A DNA stretch of 64,000 nt from Wocania_A spongiicola. Its GTDB lineage: Bacteria; Bacteroidota; Bacteroidia; Flavobacteriales; Flavobacteriaceae. Below, in pieces: positions 53,432-63,014 of this stretch. The stretch covers positions 372,001 to 436,000 of the forward strand of contig NZ_JAMFLZ010000003.1 of the NCBI RefSeq assembly GCF_023502325.1, given 5' to 3'. The notes under the pieces are model-generated. The model did not search any database. It was not told where the DNA came from and saw only the letters and a program-made list of their open reading frames with translations. Both the position numbers and the translations under genes were made by a program. Within the stretch, counting starts at the first letter, position 1. Each line of letters begins with the position of its first letter.

Positions 53432-53648
53432 ATATTTTGGGCAAATAGCTGAAATTACTAACAAAAATGAAGAGTCAATCGAGTTTTCAGGTCTAATAGT
53501 TTCAGAACTATTAGATGTCCTTTATTCGAAATATAGCGACTTAAAAAATAAAGATTTTCAAGTCGCACAAAATCAAAAATTGGTTTTAGGCGATAAAGAA
53601 ATAACAGGAAGCGAAATAGCTTTATTACCCCCTTTTTCTGGAGGTTGA
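53415..53648 (+). CDS. moaD: Molybdopterin synthase small subunit (sulfur carrier)
   Basis: 77 residues, ubiquitin-like fold ending in the essential GG (PPFSGG), where MoeB adds AMP and then sulfur is attached as thiocarboxylate. N-terminal strand NIKYFGQIAEITNKNEESIE is typical. It overlaps the end of mobA by 17 bp and precedes moeB by 7 bp. With MoaE it converts precursor Z to molybdopterin. Confidence 0.92.
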   Translation: MNLNIKYFGQIAEITNKNEESIEFSGLIVSELLDVLYSKYSDLKNKDFQVAQNQKLVLGDKEITGSEIALLPPFSGG

Positions 53649-53655
53649 TTAAATT

Positions 53656-54738
53656 ATGAGTAGATATAATAGACATATCATTTTATCCGAAATCGGACAA
53701 GTTGGACAGGACAAAATCTCCAAAGCAAAAGTTTTAGTTATTGGAGCTGGGGGTTTGGGATGCCCAGTTTTACAATATTTAACTGGCGCTGGGGTTGGTA
53801 CTATTGGCATTATAGACTTTGATGTTGTTGAACTTTCTAATTTGCAACGTCAAATTTTATTTGGCTCATCATGTTTAGGAAAAAACAAAGCCATTGCTGC
53901 TAAAGAAAGATTAGAGGATTTAAATGATACAATTTCTATAGCCGCATACCCTTTTCAACTCAATTATCAAAATGCTATCGATTTATTTAATCAGTACGAC
54001 ATTATTGTTGATGGGTCTGATAACTTTGAAACGCGTTATCTCGTAAACGATACTTGTCTTATTACAAATAAGCCTTTGGTTTTTGGGGCTATTTATAAGT
54101 TTGAAGGACAGGTTTCTGTTTTTAATTATAAAAAAGGGCCAAGTTACAGATGTTTATTTCCAAATCCGCCACAAGAAGGTACAATACCAAATTGCTCAGA
54201 AATTGGTGTATTGGGAATACTCCCTGGAATTATTGGTAGTATGCAGGCTAATGAAGTTTTGAAAATTATTTTAGGCATTGGAGATGTGCTTTCTGGACAA
54301 CTTTTGCTTTATAATGCTCTAACCTCAAAGGTTTCAACTTTGAAAGTAAATAGAAATGAAGCCATTATTCAATCTATTTTAGAAGAAAAGAACAATTTTC
54401 ACAAAAAACAAATCAGTGAAAATTGTGAAATGGAAGTGCTAGAAGTTTCAATAGACGATATAATTTCTGAAGAAAATATTCAATTTATAGATATTAGAGA
54501 ACCACATGAGCAACCAAAAATTGAAAGTATAAAAGTTTCACATATCCCTTTTAGTCAACTAGAACAAAGTTTAAGCAAAATTACTTCAGATAAAAAGAAA
54601 GTACTTTTTTGTCAATCTGGAGTTAGAAGTAAACGAGCTACTCAAATGTTAAATGAGCTGAACATTACAAACTGTTTCAGCTTAAAAGAAGGAGCTACAG
54701 TATTAAATAATTATACAAAAGTATCATCAAATGAATAA
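53656..54738 (+). CDS. moeB: MoeB/ThiF-type adenylyltransferase with rhodanese domain
   Basis: 360 residues. Residues about 1-245 are the E1-like domain with the nucleotide loop VLVIGAGGLGCPVLQYLTGA and the ELSNLQRQ motif. Residues about 260-355 are a rhodanese with FIDIREPHEQ and the active loop FCQSGVRSKRA, whose Cys would carry the sulfur. It adenylates MoaD and may also thiolate it. The zinc cysteines of E. coli MoeB are not conserved: GPSYRCLF has Ser for the first Cys, and no second CxxC occurs. Confidence 0.92.
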   Translation: MSRYNRHIILSEIGQVGQDKISKAKVLVIGAGGLGCPVLQYLTGAGVGTIGIIDFDVVELSNLQRQILFGSSCLGKNKAIAAKERLEDLNDTISIAAYPFQLNYQNAIDLFNQYDIIVDGSDNFETRYLVNDTCLITNKPLVFGAIYKFEGQVSVFNYKKGPSYRCLFPNPPQEGTIPNCSEIGVLGILPGIIGSMQANEVLKIILGIGDVLSGQLLLYNALTSKVSTLKVNRNEAIIQSILEEKNNFHKKQISENCEMEVLEVSIDDIISEENIQFIDIREPHEQPKIESIKVSHIPFSQLEQSLSKITSDKKKVLFCQSGVRSKRATQMLNELNITNCFSLKEGATVLNNYTKVSSNE

Positions 54739-55174
54739 CAAAAAACCTAAAAACGTATTTAAAGAAGGTGCCATAACCTCAGAATTTATAGGCAACTCAA
54801 TATATAAACATCAAACGAAAACAAGTATTGGTGCGCATAACATTTTTCTTGGCCAAGTGAGAGCTGATGTAGTTGATGGAAAAACAGTATCAGCAATTGA
54901 ATACACGGCTTATGAAGATATGTCAAACAATAAATTTAATGAGATTAGAGAGTCCGCTTTTAAAAAATTCGACCTCACATGCATGCACATTTATCATAGT
55001 TTAGGAAAAGTTAACGCTGGAGAAATATGCTTATTTGTATTTGTTTCATCACCAAGGCGCAAAATCGTTTTTGAAGCTTTGGAATATATTGTTGAAGCAA
55101 TAAAAGCAGACGTTCCTGTATTTGGAAAAGAGATTTTTGAAGACGAAACACATCAATGGAAAGTTAATAATTGA
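54731..55174 (+). CDS. moaE: Molybdopterin synthase catalytic subunit
   Basis: 147 residues. Conserved motifs: SIGAHNIFLGQVRADVVDGK, AIEYTAYEDMSNNKFNEI, YHSLGKVNAGEICLFVFVSS (about 98-118), and the active lysine near AIKADVPVFGKEIFEDETHQ (about 125-145). Overlaps moeB by 8 bp. Transfers sulfur from MoaD thiocarboxylate to cyclic pyranopterin phosphate. Confidence 0.94.
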   Translation: MNNKKPKNVFKEGAITSEFIGNSIYKHQTKTSIGAHNIFLGQVRADVVDGKTVSAIEYTAYEDMSNNKFNEIRESAFKKFDLTCMHIYHSLGKVNAGEICLFVFVSSPRRKIVFEALEYIVEAIKADVPVFGKEIFEDETHQWKVNN

Positions 55175-55176
55175 TT

Positions 55177-56088
55177 ATGGTAGACATCACACACAAAATA
55201 AACACCTTAAGGATAGCTACTGCTCAAGCCATCGTAAAAGTAAGTAAGCCTGAAACTATTGAAGCGATTAAAAATAAAACGGTTCCTAAAGGAGATGTTT
55301 TTGCTATGAGTAAAGCAGCAGGTTTATTAGGTGTTAAAAAAACTCCAGATTTATTACCAGACTGTCATCCTCTACCCATTGAATTTACAGGAATAGAATA
55401 CAAAGTTAGCGGGTTAGAAATTATCGTTTTATGTACTATAAAAACCATTTATAAAACTGGTGTTGAAGTTGAAGCGATGCATGGTGCCAGTGTAGTAGCA
55501 TTAAACATGTACGACATGCTTAAACCAATTGATAAAGGTGTTGAAATACACAGCATAAAATTATTGAATAAAAAGGGCGGAAAATCCGATTTTAAAGATA
55601 AATTTAGAAAAGATATAACCGCAGCTGTTGTAGTTTGTTCTGATACTATTTCTGCAGGACAAAAAGAAGATAAAGCAGGAAAAGCAATTATTAAAAAGCT
55701 TGAAAAAAGTGATGTTACTATTTCAGAATACAAAGTTATTCCTGATGAAGCCGATGTAATTCAATCAAAAGTAAAAACCTATCAATCTCAAGGTATCGAT
55801 TTAATTATTTTTACGGGAGGCACAGGGTTATCAAAACGTGATGTAACTCCAGAAGCTTTAGCAACACTTTTAGACAGGAATATTCCAGGGATTGAAGAGG
55901 CTATTCGCAGCTATGGACAAGAAAGGACTCCCTATTCTATGCTGTCAAGAAGTGTGGCCGGTACTTATAAAGATAGTTTGGTTTTAGCATTACCGGGGTC
56001 TACTAACGGAGCAAAAGAATCTATGGATGCAATATTCCCTTCTTTACTTCATATTTTTAGGATTTTTAAAGGTGCAAGACACGACTAA
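55177..56088 (+). CDS. moaCB: Bifunctional MoaC/MoaB fusion protein
   Basis: 303 residues from the ATG at 55177; an in-frame TTG at 55171 is not needed. Residues about 1-145 are MoaC (cyclic pyranopterin monophosphate synthase): DCHPLPIEF with the active His, and EAMHGASVVALNMYDMLK with the Asp and Lys. Residues about 150-303 are MoaB/Mog (molybdopterin adenylyltransferase): VVVCSDTISAGQKEDKAG, LIIFTGGTGLSKRDVTPEAL and LALPGSTNGAKE. Fusion of an early and a late step of Moco synthesis. It starts 2 bp after moaE and its stop overlaps moaA by 1 bp. Confidence 0.93.
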   Translation: MVDITHKINTLRIATAQAIVKVSKPETIEAIKNKTVPKGDVFAMSKAAGLLGVKKTPDLLPDCHPLPIEFTGIEYKVSGLEIIVLCTIKTIYKTGVEVEAMHGASVVALNMYDMLKPIDKGVEIHSIKLLNKKGGKSDFKDKFRKDITAAVVVCSDTISAGQKEDKAGKAIIKKLEKSDVTISEYKVIPDEADVIQSKVKTYQSQGIDLIIFTGGTGLSKRDVTPEALATLLDRNIPGIEEAIRSYGQERTPYSMLSRSVAGTYKDSLVLALPGSTNGAKESMDAIFPSLLHIFRIFKGARHD

Positions 56089-57095
56089 TGGAAAATAGAA
56101 AAAACATATTGACTGATACTTTTGGTAGAAAACACAGCTATTTGCGTATTTCTTTAACCGAATTATGCAATTTACGTTGTACCTATTGCATGCCCGAAGA
56201 AGGAATTCCTCTATCTCCAAAGTCACATATTATGTCTTTTGATGAAGTATACACCATTGCCAAAACCTTTGTCGATAATGGCGTAACTAAAATTAGACTT
56301 ACTGGTGGAGAACCTTTGGTCAGGAAAGATGTAAATATTGTTTTAGAAAAATTAGCAACACTACCTGTAGAGCTTTCAATTACTACAAATGCAGTAATAG
56401 TCCACCGTTTTATTGATACACTTAAAGCTTGTAGCATCCGTAATATTAATGTGAGTTTAGATTCTTTAATTGCTGAAAAATTCAATAAAATTACACGTAG
56501 AAATAATTTTGAAGTGGTTTATAATAATATTTTACTTTTAGTAAAAGAAGGATTCAATGTCAAGCTAAATGCTGTTTTAATTAAAGGATTTAATGATAAT
56601 GAAATTGTTGATTTTATAAACCTTACCAAAACACTTCCAATCTCTGTGCGCTTTATTGAATTTATGCCTTTTGATGGAAACAAATGGAATAAAGAAAAAA
56701 TGGTGTCTTATGCTGAAGTAATGGAATATGTAAATAATGCTTTTACTAAAGATGAAGTCCTTCGAATTCAAGATGCGCCAAACGATACCTCAAAAAATTA
56801 TAAAATTAAAGGCTATAAAGGTTCTTTTGCAATTATAAGCTCAGTAACCAACCCCTTTTGCGATTCTTGTAATCGTATCCGATTAACAGCGAATGGGCAG
56901 CTTAAAAATTGCTTGTTTTCTAATAGCGAATCCGATTTGTTAACGACTCTCAGAGAAGGAAAAGACATTAAGCCTATTATTCAAAAAGCTATACAAGCCA
57001 AATTTAAAGTAAGAGGAGGTATGGATACGCTAGAAAAGCTAGAAAAACCCCAATTACACACCAAAAACAGAAGTATGATTACAATTGGAGGCTAA
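56088..57095 (+). CDS. moaA: GTP 3',8-cyclase (radical SAM)
   Basis: 335 residues. The radical-SAM cysteines are C27, C31 and C34 in ELCNLRCTYCMPEEG. The second cluster is in CDSCNRIRLTANGQLKNC (about 265-282), binding the substrate GTP. The conserved C-terminal GG is present (MITIGG). It makes the pterin precursor from GTP with MoaC. Last gene of the Moco operon; only 6 bp from the stop of the convergent DUF4202 gene and with no terminator. Confidence 0.97.
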   Translation: MENRKNILTDTFGRKHSYLRISLTELCNLRCTYCMPEEGIPLSPKSHIMSFDEVYTIAKTFVDNGVTKIRLTGGEPLVRKDVNIVLEKLATLPVELSITTNAVIVHRFIDTLKACSIRNINVSLDSLIAEKFNKITRRNNFEVVYNNILLLVKEGFNVKLNAVLIKGFNDNEIVDFINLTKTLPISVRFIEFMPFDGNKWNKEKMVSYAEVMEYVNNAFTKDEVLRIQDAPNDTSKNYKIKGYKGSFAIISSVTNPFCDSCNRIRLTANGQLKNCLFSNSESDLLTTLREGKDIKPIIQKAIQAKFKVRGGMDTLEKLEKPQLHTKNRSMITIGG

Positions 57096-57101
57096 TAATT
57101 T

Positions 57102-57683
57102 TTAAGAAATAGCTTGCTTTATTAACATCAAGCTTTTATCTGAAAAATGCAGTTTTAAAGCAGACTCTTGTCCTTTTTTAGACATTTTATTCCACGTCTT
57201 TCTTACAATATCTATAAGCTTAGTATCATCATGTTTTCTCGAAAAGGCTTCAAAATAATATTCTAAAAACACTAAGCAAACAACATCTTCTAATACCTGC
57301 GAATCCGCATCTTTTTTTATCAGTTTTTTATTAATCAAAAAAACAACTCTATTAATAAAATCTGAGTCGTATCCAACTTTTGCTAAAAGACTAGAAGTTA
57401 TATCAGCATGCATTTTCTTAAGTGCTTCTCTCCATTTCAAATACCCTACTCGATCCATAGAATAAGTGTTTCTTGCTATTATCCAACGATTAATATGCTG
57501 AGCCCTAGCTGCAATTTTTAATTCGTCAGATGCACTAGGCAGATACTCTAAAAGCTTACTTGTCATTCTAAGCGAATACAGTAACTCTTTTGGGTATTCT
57601 TTATTATCAAAAGATTCCTTTCTAACATCTTTTGAGTTTTCATTATCAATGAGCTGTATCGCTTTTTCAAATTTTGTTGACAT
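57102..57683 (-). CDS. DUF4202 family protein
   Basis: 193 residues, all-helical. The DUF4202 signature is the central ELKIAARAQHINRWIIARNT and SMDRVGYLKWREALKKMHAD (about 56-96), with conserved His-Arg-Trp in AQHINRW. Family unknown in function; it occurs beside formate dehydrogenase genes. Here it lies 23 bp after the formate dehydrogenase alpha gene in the same direction, so a role in formate dehydrogenase maturation is inferred. Confidence 0.82.
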   Translation of the reverse strand: MSTKFEKAIQLIDNENSKDVRKESFDNKEYPKELLYSLRMTSKLLEYLPSASDELKIAARAQHINRWIIARNTYSMDRVGYLKWREALKKMHADITSSLLAKVGYDSDFINRVVFLINKKLIKKDADSQVLEDVVCLVFLEYYFEAFSRKHDDTKLIDIVRKTWNKMSKKGQESALKLHFSDKSLMLIKQAIS

Positions 57684-57706
57684 TGAGGCTTTTAATTTAT
57701 ATACTC

Positions 57707-60436
57707 TTAAACTAATTGTTTTTTAAACTTTCCTTTACTTTTTCTGATACGTACAGCAACTACTTTATATTCTGGGCACATGGCTTCGCTATCATGGACA
57801 TCTCCTGTAATATTATTTATCATAATGTCAGGAAAATGGAAGGTTGTACTTAAAATACCTTGTTTTACTTCATCAGTAATTCTAGCTTTAACATCTACTT
57901 TTCCTCTTGGAGATTCTAAGCACACATAATCACCATCGTTAATAAGATTAGTTTTAGCATCTTCAGGATTTATCATTAAGTAATCATCTTTAAGAATCAA
58001 TTCGTTAGCAGTTCGACGTGTCATCGCTCCACAGTTATAGTGTTCTAGTTCTCTGTTAGTTGTTAAAATATAAGGGTATTCTTTTGCATGTTCTTTTAAT
58101 TCTACAGTTTCTTCCCAAGGGTTAAATTCAAATTTTCCTTTACCGCGTTTAAATTCGGTTTTATGTAAAATTTGAGTATCAGTTCCATCAGGTGCAACTG
58201 GCCATTGCAATCCATTTTCACCTAATCTATCCCATTTAATACCTGCAAAAAACGGTACAATTTGTGAGATTTCCTCAAGCATACCATCTGGGGTATAATC
58301 TGGTTGCTCATAACCCATTCTATTCATTATATCCACAATAATTTGCCCGTCAGGTTTAGAACCAACCACAGGTTCTACCACTTGATTTACTGCTTGGACG
58401 CGACGCTCGCCATTGGTAAAAGTTCCGCTTTTTTCTAAGAAGGATGCTCCTGGCAAAATAACATCGGCATATTTAGCAGTTTCAGTCATAAATAATTCCT
58501 GAACAATAACTAAATCGGTTGCTTTAAGTGCTTTTATAACTTTTTGAGTATTCGGATCGGTTTGTACTACATCTTCACCAATAATCCAAATCGCTTTTAA
58601 ATTTCCTTTTAGAGCTGCATCAAACATTTCTGGAATTTTATATCCAATATGCTTTGGAACATCAACTCCATAAAATTCATTATACTTTTTATTGACATCA
58701 TCTTTTGTAACGTCCAAATAACCAGCTCCTTGATGTGGCTGTACACCCATGTCTGCAGACCCTTGCACATTGTTTTGTCCACGCAATGGGTTCACACCAA
58801 CACCTCGCCTCCCAATGTTTCCTGTAAGTAATGCTAAATCTGCAATCTGCATTACTGTAAAGGTACCTTGAAAATGTTCTGTAACTCCTAAACCATGAAA
58901 AGACATAGCATTTGGTGCAGATGCATAAGCGATTGCGGCAGCTCGGACATCGCCTCTTGCAACACCAGAAACAGCTTCAATTTTATCTAAATCAATAGTT
59001 AATAACTCTTTTTTAAAATCTTCAAACCCTTCTGTTCTATTTTCTATAAACGATGTATCGACTAAGTTTTCTGTAACAATATAATACATCATCATATTAA
59101 GTACTGCCACATTAGTTCCAGGTCTTAAAGCTAAATGATGTGTTGCATATTTTGCTAATTCTGTACGTCTTGGGTCGATAACAATAGATACGTTATCAGA
59201 TTTCATAACAAACTGTTTTAGTTTTGCTCCTGTAACTGGGTGCGCATCAGTTGGGTTAGCTCCAATAACCATAATACAGTTGGTGTCTTTTAAATCATCT
59301 ATCGAATTTGTTGCAGCTCCAGTACCATAAGTTCGTTGCATCCCTAATGCTGTTGGAGAGTGACACACACGTGCACAACCATCTATATTATTTGTACTCA
59401 ATACAGCTCTAAAGAATTTTTGCATTAAATAATTCTCTTCGTTTGTACAACGTGATGAAGAAATTCCAGCCATGGAATCTGGACCAAACTCTTCTTTAAA
59501 TCCTGTTAATTTATTTGCAATATAATCGTAAACTTCATCCCAAGTCACTTTTTCAAATGCTCCATTACGTTTAATCATTGGTGCATTTAAACGCTCAGGA
59601 TGATCATAAAACTTAAAAGCATAACGTCCTTTTAAACAAGTATGACCTTGATTCACTTCTGCATCATAAGGTGCTTGAATACTGAGTATTTCTCCATTAC
59701 TAGTTGCCACATCAAGATTACAACCTACCCCACAATAGGTACAAATTGTACGTGTTGTTTCAGTTGGCTTAATAGCTTTAGATTGAAATACGTCTGAGAT
59801 TGCAGATGTTGGGCATGCCTGAGAGCAAGCGCCACAGCTTACACAATCTGAATCCATAAACGAATCATCTAATCCTTTTATAATTTTAGAGTCAAAACCA
59901 CGTCCAGACATACTTAGTACAAATTCACCTTGTACTTCATCGCAAGCACGTACACAACGGTAACAGTTGATGCATTTTGATAAATCTGAAGTCATATACG
60001 GATGGCTCAAATCTTTCATTCTATATAAATGATTATCACCTTCAGGGTAACGCACTTCGCGAATACCCACTTGGGCTGCTACGGTTTGTAACTCACAATT
60101 GCCATTAACTTCACAGGTTAGACAATCTAAAGGATGATCGGTTAGAACTAGCTCTAAAATATTCTTACGCAGCGCCTTCACAGATTCTGTACTCGTATAA
60201 ATATATTGACCAGCTGCTACTGGTGTATGGCAAGATGCCATCGTTTTTACGGTACCATTTTCGTTTAAAGCAACTTCTACACTACATACTCTACACGATC
60301 CAAAAGGATCTAAGTTTGGTGCATCACATAATGTTGGTACAAGTCCTTGTTCTTTATAGCGCCTAATGAAAGATAACATAGTCTCTCCTTCAACTATTTC
60401 AAATTCCTGATTATCTATATATGCTGTTTTACTCAT
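57707..60436 (-). CDS. fdhA: NAD-linked formate dehydrogenase alpha subunit
   Basis: 909 residues. The N-terminus (1-220) is NuoG-like, with [2Fe-2S] C37/C48/C51/C69, the His-Cys cluster H101/C105/C108/C114, and two [4Fe-4S] sets C155/158/161/165 and C198/201/204/208. From about 225 it is molybdopterin: [4Fe-4S] C232/C235/C239/C267, then the catalytic C359-H360 in RVCHSPT, so a Cys- and not Sec-form. bis-MGD parts and the C-terminal dinucleotide domain are complete. It oxidises formate to CO2. 6 bp after the beta gene. Confidence 0.94.
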   Translation of the reverse strand: MSKTAYIDNQEFEIVEGETMLSFIRRYKEQGLVPTLCDAPNLDPFGSCRVCSVEVALNENGTVKTMASCHTPVAAGQYIYTSTESVKALRKNILELVLTDHPLDCLTCEVNGNCELQTVAAQVGIREVRYPEGDNHLYRMKDLSHPYMTSDLSKCINCYRCVRACDEVQGEFVLSMSGRGFDSKIIKGLDDSFMDSDCVSCGACSQACPTSAISDVFQSKAIKPTETTRTICTYCGVGCNLDVATSNGEILSIQAPYDAEVNQGHTCLKGRYAFKFYDHPERLNAPMIKRNGAFEKVTWDEVYDYIANKLTGFKEEFGPDSMAGISSSRCTNEENYLMQKFFRAVLSTNNIDGCARVCHSPTALGMQRTYGTGAATNSIDDLKDTNCIMVIGANPTDAHPVTGAKLKQFVMKSDNVSIVIDPRRTELAKYATHHLALRPGTNVAVLNMMMYYIVTENLVDTSFIENRTEGFEDFKKELLTIDLDKIEAVSGVARGDVRAAAIAYASAPNAMSFHGLGVTEHFQGTFTVMQIADLALLTGNIGRRGVGVNPLRGQNNVQGSADMGVQPHQGAGYLDVTKDDVNKKYNEFYGVDVPKHIGYKIPEMFDAALKGNLKAIWIIGEDVVQTDPNTQKVIKALKATDLVIVQELFMTETAKYADVILPGASFLEKSGTFTNGERRVQAVNQVVEPVVGSKPDGQIIVDIMNRMGYEQPDYTPDGMLEEISQIVPFFAGIKWDRLGENGLQWPVAPDGTDTQILHKTEFKRGKGKFEFNPWEETVELKEHAKEYPYILTTNRELEHYNCGAMTRRTANELILKDDYLMINPEDAKTNLINDGDYVCLESPRGKVDVKARITDEVKQGILSTTFHFPDIMINNITGDVHDSEAMCPEYKVVAVRIRKSKGKFKKQLV

Positions 60437-60442
60437 AATAAT

Positions 60443-62095
60443 CTAATTGAAGTATTGTTTTAATTCATCATCAAAATACTGCATCGCATTACGAACAGGA
60501 AGTGGAATTCCTCCACCATGAGCACATAATGAGCCTTGTTCTAAAGTTGTTAATAAATCAGCAAATAAGGCTCTGTCTATTTTATAATCTGAAGTTAATG
60601 CTTTTTCTGATAATTCTTGCCCCCGTTTTGTTCCTAATCTGCAAGGGAAACATTTACCACAACTTTCATATGAAGCAAAGTCAAATAAGTGTTCAATAAA
60701 TTTCATGATTGGAAAATCTGAAGGGACACAAACTACGGAAGCATGACCTAATAAAAACCCTTCTTTAGAAAACGATTCAAAATCTATTGTTAAATCGTTT
60801 ATTTTTGAAACAGGTACTAAGCCTCCGAGTGGGCCTCCTATTTGCAATGCTTTTACATCTTGCTTAAAACCGCCACCTAGTTCATTTACAACAACAGAAA
60901 GAGGTGTTCCCATCTCAACCTCATACATTCCAGGATTATTAAAAAAACTATCTAACGATACTAATTTAGTACCAGAAGATCGTTCTGTTCCAATGCTTTT
61001 CCAGGCTTGTCCTCCGTTAGAAATTATATAATGTAATGCTGCTAAGGTTTCCACATTATTAACCGTGGTTGGCTTATTAAACAATCCTTTTTGAGCTGGA
61101 AATGGAGGACGTACACGTACCTCTGGGCGTTGCCCTTCAATTGAATTTATCAATGCCGTTTCTTCTCCACATATATAAGAGCCTTGTGCTTGTATTATTT
61201 TAAATTGAAAATCGAATCCACTATCATCAATACTTTCACCTATTAATCCTTGTGTTTCTAAAGCATCAATAGCATTTTGAACAATTTTTACAGCTTCAGG
61301 GTATTCAGCTCTAATGTAGAGAATACCATAATTTGCATGAGTAACATACCCAGAAATTAGCATTCCAAACAAGACTGCATGCGGTTGATGTTCTAATAAA
61401 TAACGATCAGAATAGGCTCCAGGATCACCTTCATCAGCATTACAGATAATAAATTTTGTATCGTTTTTTACATTTCGACAAAATTCTAATTTTAATCCCA
61501 TCGGAAAACCAGCACCGCCACGCCCACGAACATTAGACGTTTTTATTTCTTCTAAAACATCTGAAGATTCTTTTTTAAGAGCATCTTTAAAAGGTTGATA
61601 ATATTCAGAAATGTTTGTAAAATCTTGAGTTAAAATTTTAGCCCCATTGTCTTTTACATTATATATATCTTGATTTAGATTGTTATCAGAATCGATAATT
61701 CTATTCAAATTATTTACAGCAGTTCCTGAATAATTATTTCCACCATAATGAAAAGCCGAGTTTTCATGACAACGCCCTAAGCAAGTCATATGCCCAATCT
61801 CATCTAAAACAAAATGATTTTTAAGTAAGTCTATTACAGCTTCTTGAGTACCTGCACAAACACATGCTGTCCCGTTGCACACATATGCTTTTTTTCCTTT
61901 ATTTTCAGGTTTTAAAAAATCATAAAAACTTGCGGTACCAAATGTATTGGCCTTACCTATTAAAAACTCATCAGCAAGTTTAGCTAATTCATCCTCAGTT
62001 GGTGTACCATCTTGTTTTGCCACATTACCTAGCTTGTCAAAGAGATTTTCTTTAACTCCTTTTCTTCCTAATAATTCACTTAAATTATCTGACAT
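60443..62095 (-). CDS. fdhB: NuoE-NuoF fusion, formate dehydrogenase diaphorase subunit
   Basis: 550 residues. About 1-150 is a NuoE-like thioredoxin-fold domain with a [2Fe-2S] site at C73/C78/C105/C109 (VCNGTAC, MTCLGRC). About 160-545 is NuoF: NAD/FMN site NVRGRGGAGFPMGLKLEF and CNADEGDPGAYSDR, then the [4Fe-4S] site ESCGKCFPCRLGT with its fourth Cys in LCAHGGG. Passes electrons from the alpha subunit to NAD+ (or back). Soluble; no membrane part. 6 bp after fdhD. Confidence 0.93.
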   Translation of the reverse strand: MSDNLSELLGRKGVKENLFDKLGNVAKQDGTPTEDELAKLADEFLIGKANTFGTASFYDFLKPENKGKKAYVCNGTACVCAGTQEAVIDLLKNHFVLDEIGHMTCLGRCHENSAFHYGGNNYSGTAVNNLNRIIDSDNNLNQDIYNVKDNGAKILTQDFTNISEYYQPFKDALKKESSDVLEEIKTSNVRGRGGAGFPMGLKLEFCRNVKNDTKFIICNADEGDPGAYSDRYLLEHQPHAVLFGMLISGYVTHANYGILYIRAEYPEAVKIVQNAIDALETQGLIGESIDDSGFDFQFKIIQAQGSYICGEETALINSIEGQRPEVRVRPPFPAQKGLFNKPTTVNNVETLAALHYIISNGGQAWKSIGTERSSGTKLVSLDSFFNNPGMYEVEMGTPLSVVVNELGGGFKQDVKALQIGGPLGGLVPVSKINDLTIDFESFSKEGFLLGHASVVCVPSDFPIMKFIEHLFDFASYESCGKCFPCRLGTKRGQELSEKALTSDYKIDRALFADLLTTLEQGSLCAHGGGIPLPVRNAMQYFDDELKQYFN

Positions 62096-62101
62096 ATATT
62101 T

Positions 62102-62926
62102 TTAACTCGCTTTAGTATTAGTTTTGGTAATTTTGGTTCGTTGCGGATTTGAATAACAAGTTGCTCTTTTATCTCTGCAAAATGCAAATAATGTAATTCC
62201 TAATTCTTTCGCATAATCGACAGCTAGTGATGATGGCGCTGATACTGCAGCCAAAAAAGGTACTTTAGCTTTAAAACACTTTATAACAATTTCATAAGAA
62301 ATGCGCCCGCTAACAGTTATAATTTTTGCTTCTTTAAGTTTATTAGTTGTTATTAACTTACCAATAATTTTATCGACAGCATTGTGCCTTCCAATATCCT
62401 CCATACTGCATAATAACTCTCCTTCTAAAGAAAAAACTGCAGCAGCATGTGTGCCACCCGATTGTTTAAAATCGTGCTGTAACACATTCATTTTTTCAAA
62501 TAATTGATGAATTAATGAGATATCTATTTTATTTGCATCATCAATTGTTTTTCCAATAAACGTTAAGTCTCCTAATTCAGTTTTACCACAAATACCACAT
62601 GAAGATACCGATAGTAAACTACGGCTATTAGTGTAACCATTTCCTAGTTTATCTTCAGGAATAATAACATTAACAATAGTAACTATACCATCATCGTTTT
62701 CCTTTTTTAAAATAATATCAGGATGAAAATTTGGATCGCTAATAATATCTTCAGAATGCAACACCCCCCTAACCAAACTCATATCTTCACCAGGTGTTCG
62801 CATTGAAACCGTAAAGGGTTTGTCGTTAATATTTATTTGCAAAGCCTCTTCTATAGTGAGTGAATCAAAAGTTTTGTTCACAGCATCTACATCAAATTTT
62901 TTGCCTTCATAGTTTCGGATTGCCAT
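62102..62926 (-). CDS. fdhD: Formate dehydrogenase accessory sulfurtransferase
   Basis: 274 residues. The sulfur-carrying Cys pair is in VSSCGICGKTELG (about 110-122). ALQININDKPFTVSMRTPGE and QSGGTHAAAVFS, EDIGRHNAVDKIIGK and VSGRISYEIVIKCFKA are the further FdhD signatures. It sulfurates the Mo cofactor of formate dehydrogenase. First gene of the fdhD-fdhB-fdhA-DUF4202 operon. Confidence 0.95.
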   Translation of the reverse strand: MAIRNYEGKKFDVDAVNKTFDSLTIEEALQININDKPFTVSMRTPGEDMSLVRGVLHSEDIISDPNFHPDIILKKENDDGIVTIVNVIIPEDKLGNGYTNSRSLLSVSSCGICGKTELGDLTFIGKTIDDANKIDISLIHQLFEKMNVLQHDFKQSGGTHAAAVFSLEGELLCSMEDIGRHNAVDKIIGKLITTNKLKEAKIITVSGRISYEIVIKCFKAKVPFLAAVSAPSSLAVDYAKELGITLFAFCRDKRATCYSNPQRTKITKTNTKAS

Positions 62927-63014
62927 AATTATTATTCTTTAATCTTATGGTAATTATTAGTTATTACACAAATTTAATCGAAATTATTGTAAGTATCTGT
63001 TAAAGTGATAGTTA

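Noticed and set aside
59340..59375. Selenocysteine in formate dehydrogenase
   Set aside because: The catalytic codon reads as cysteine (C359), with no in-frame TGA and no need for a SECIS element.
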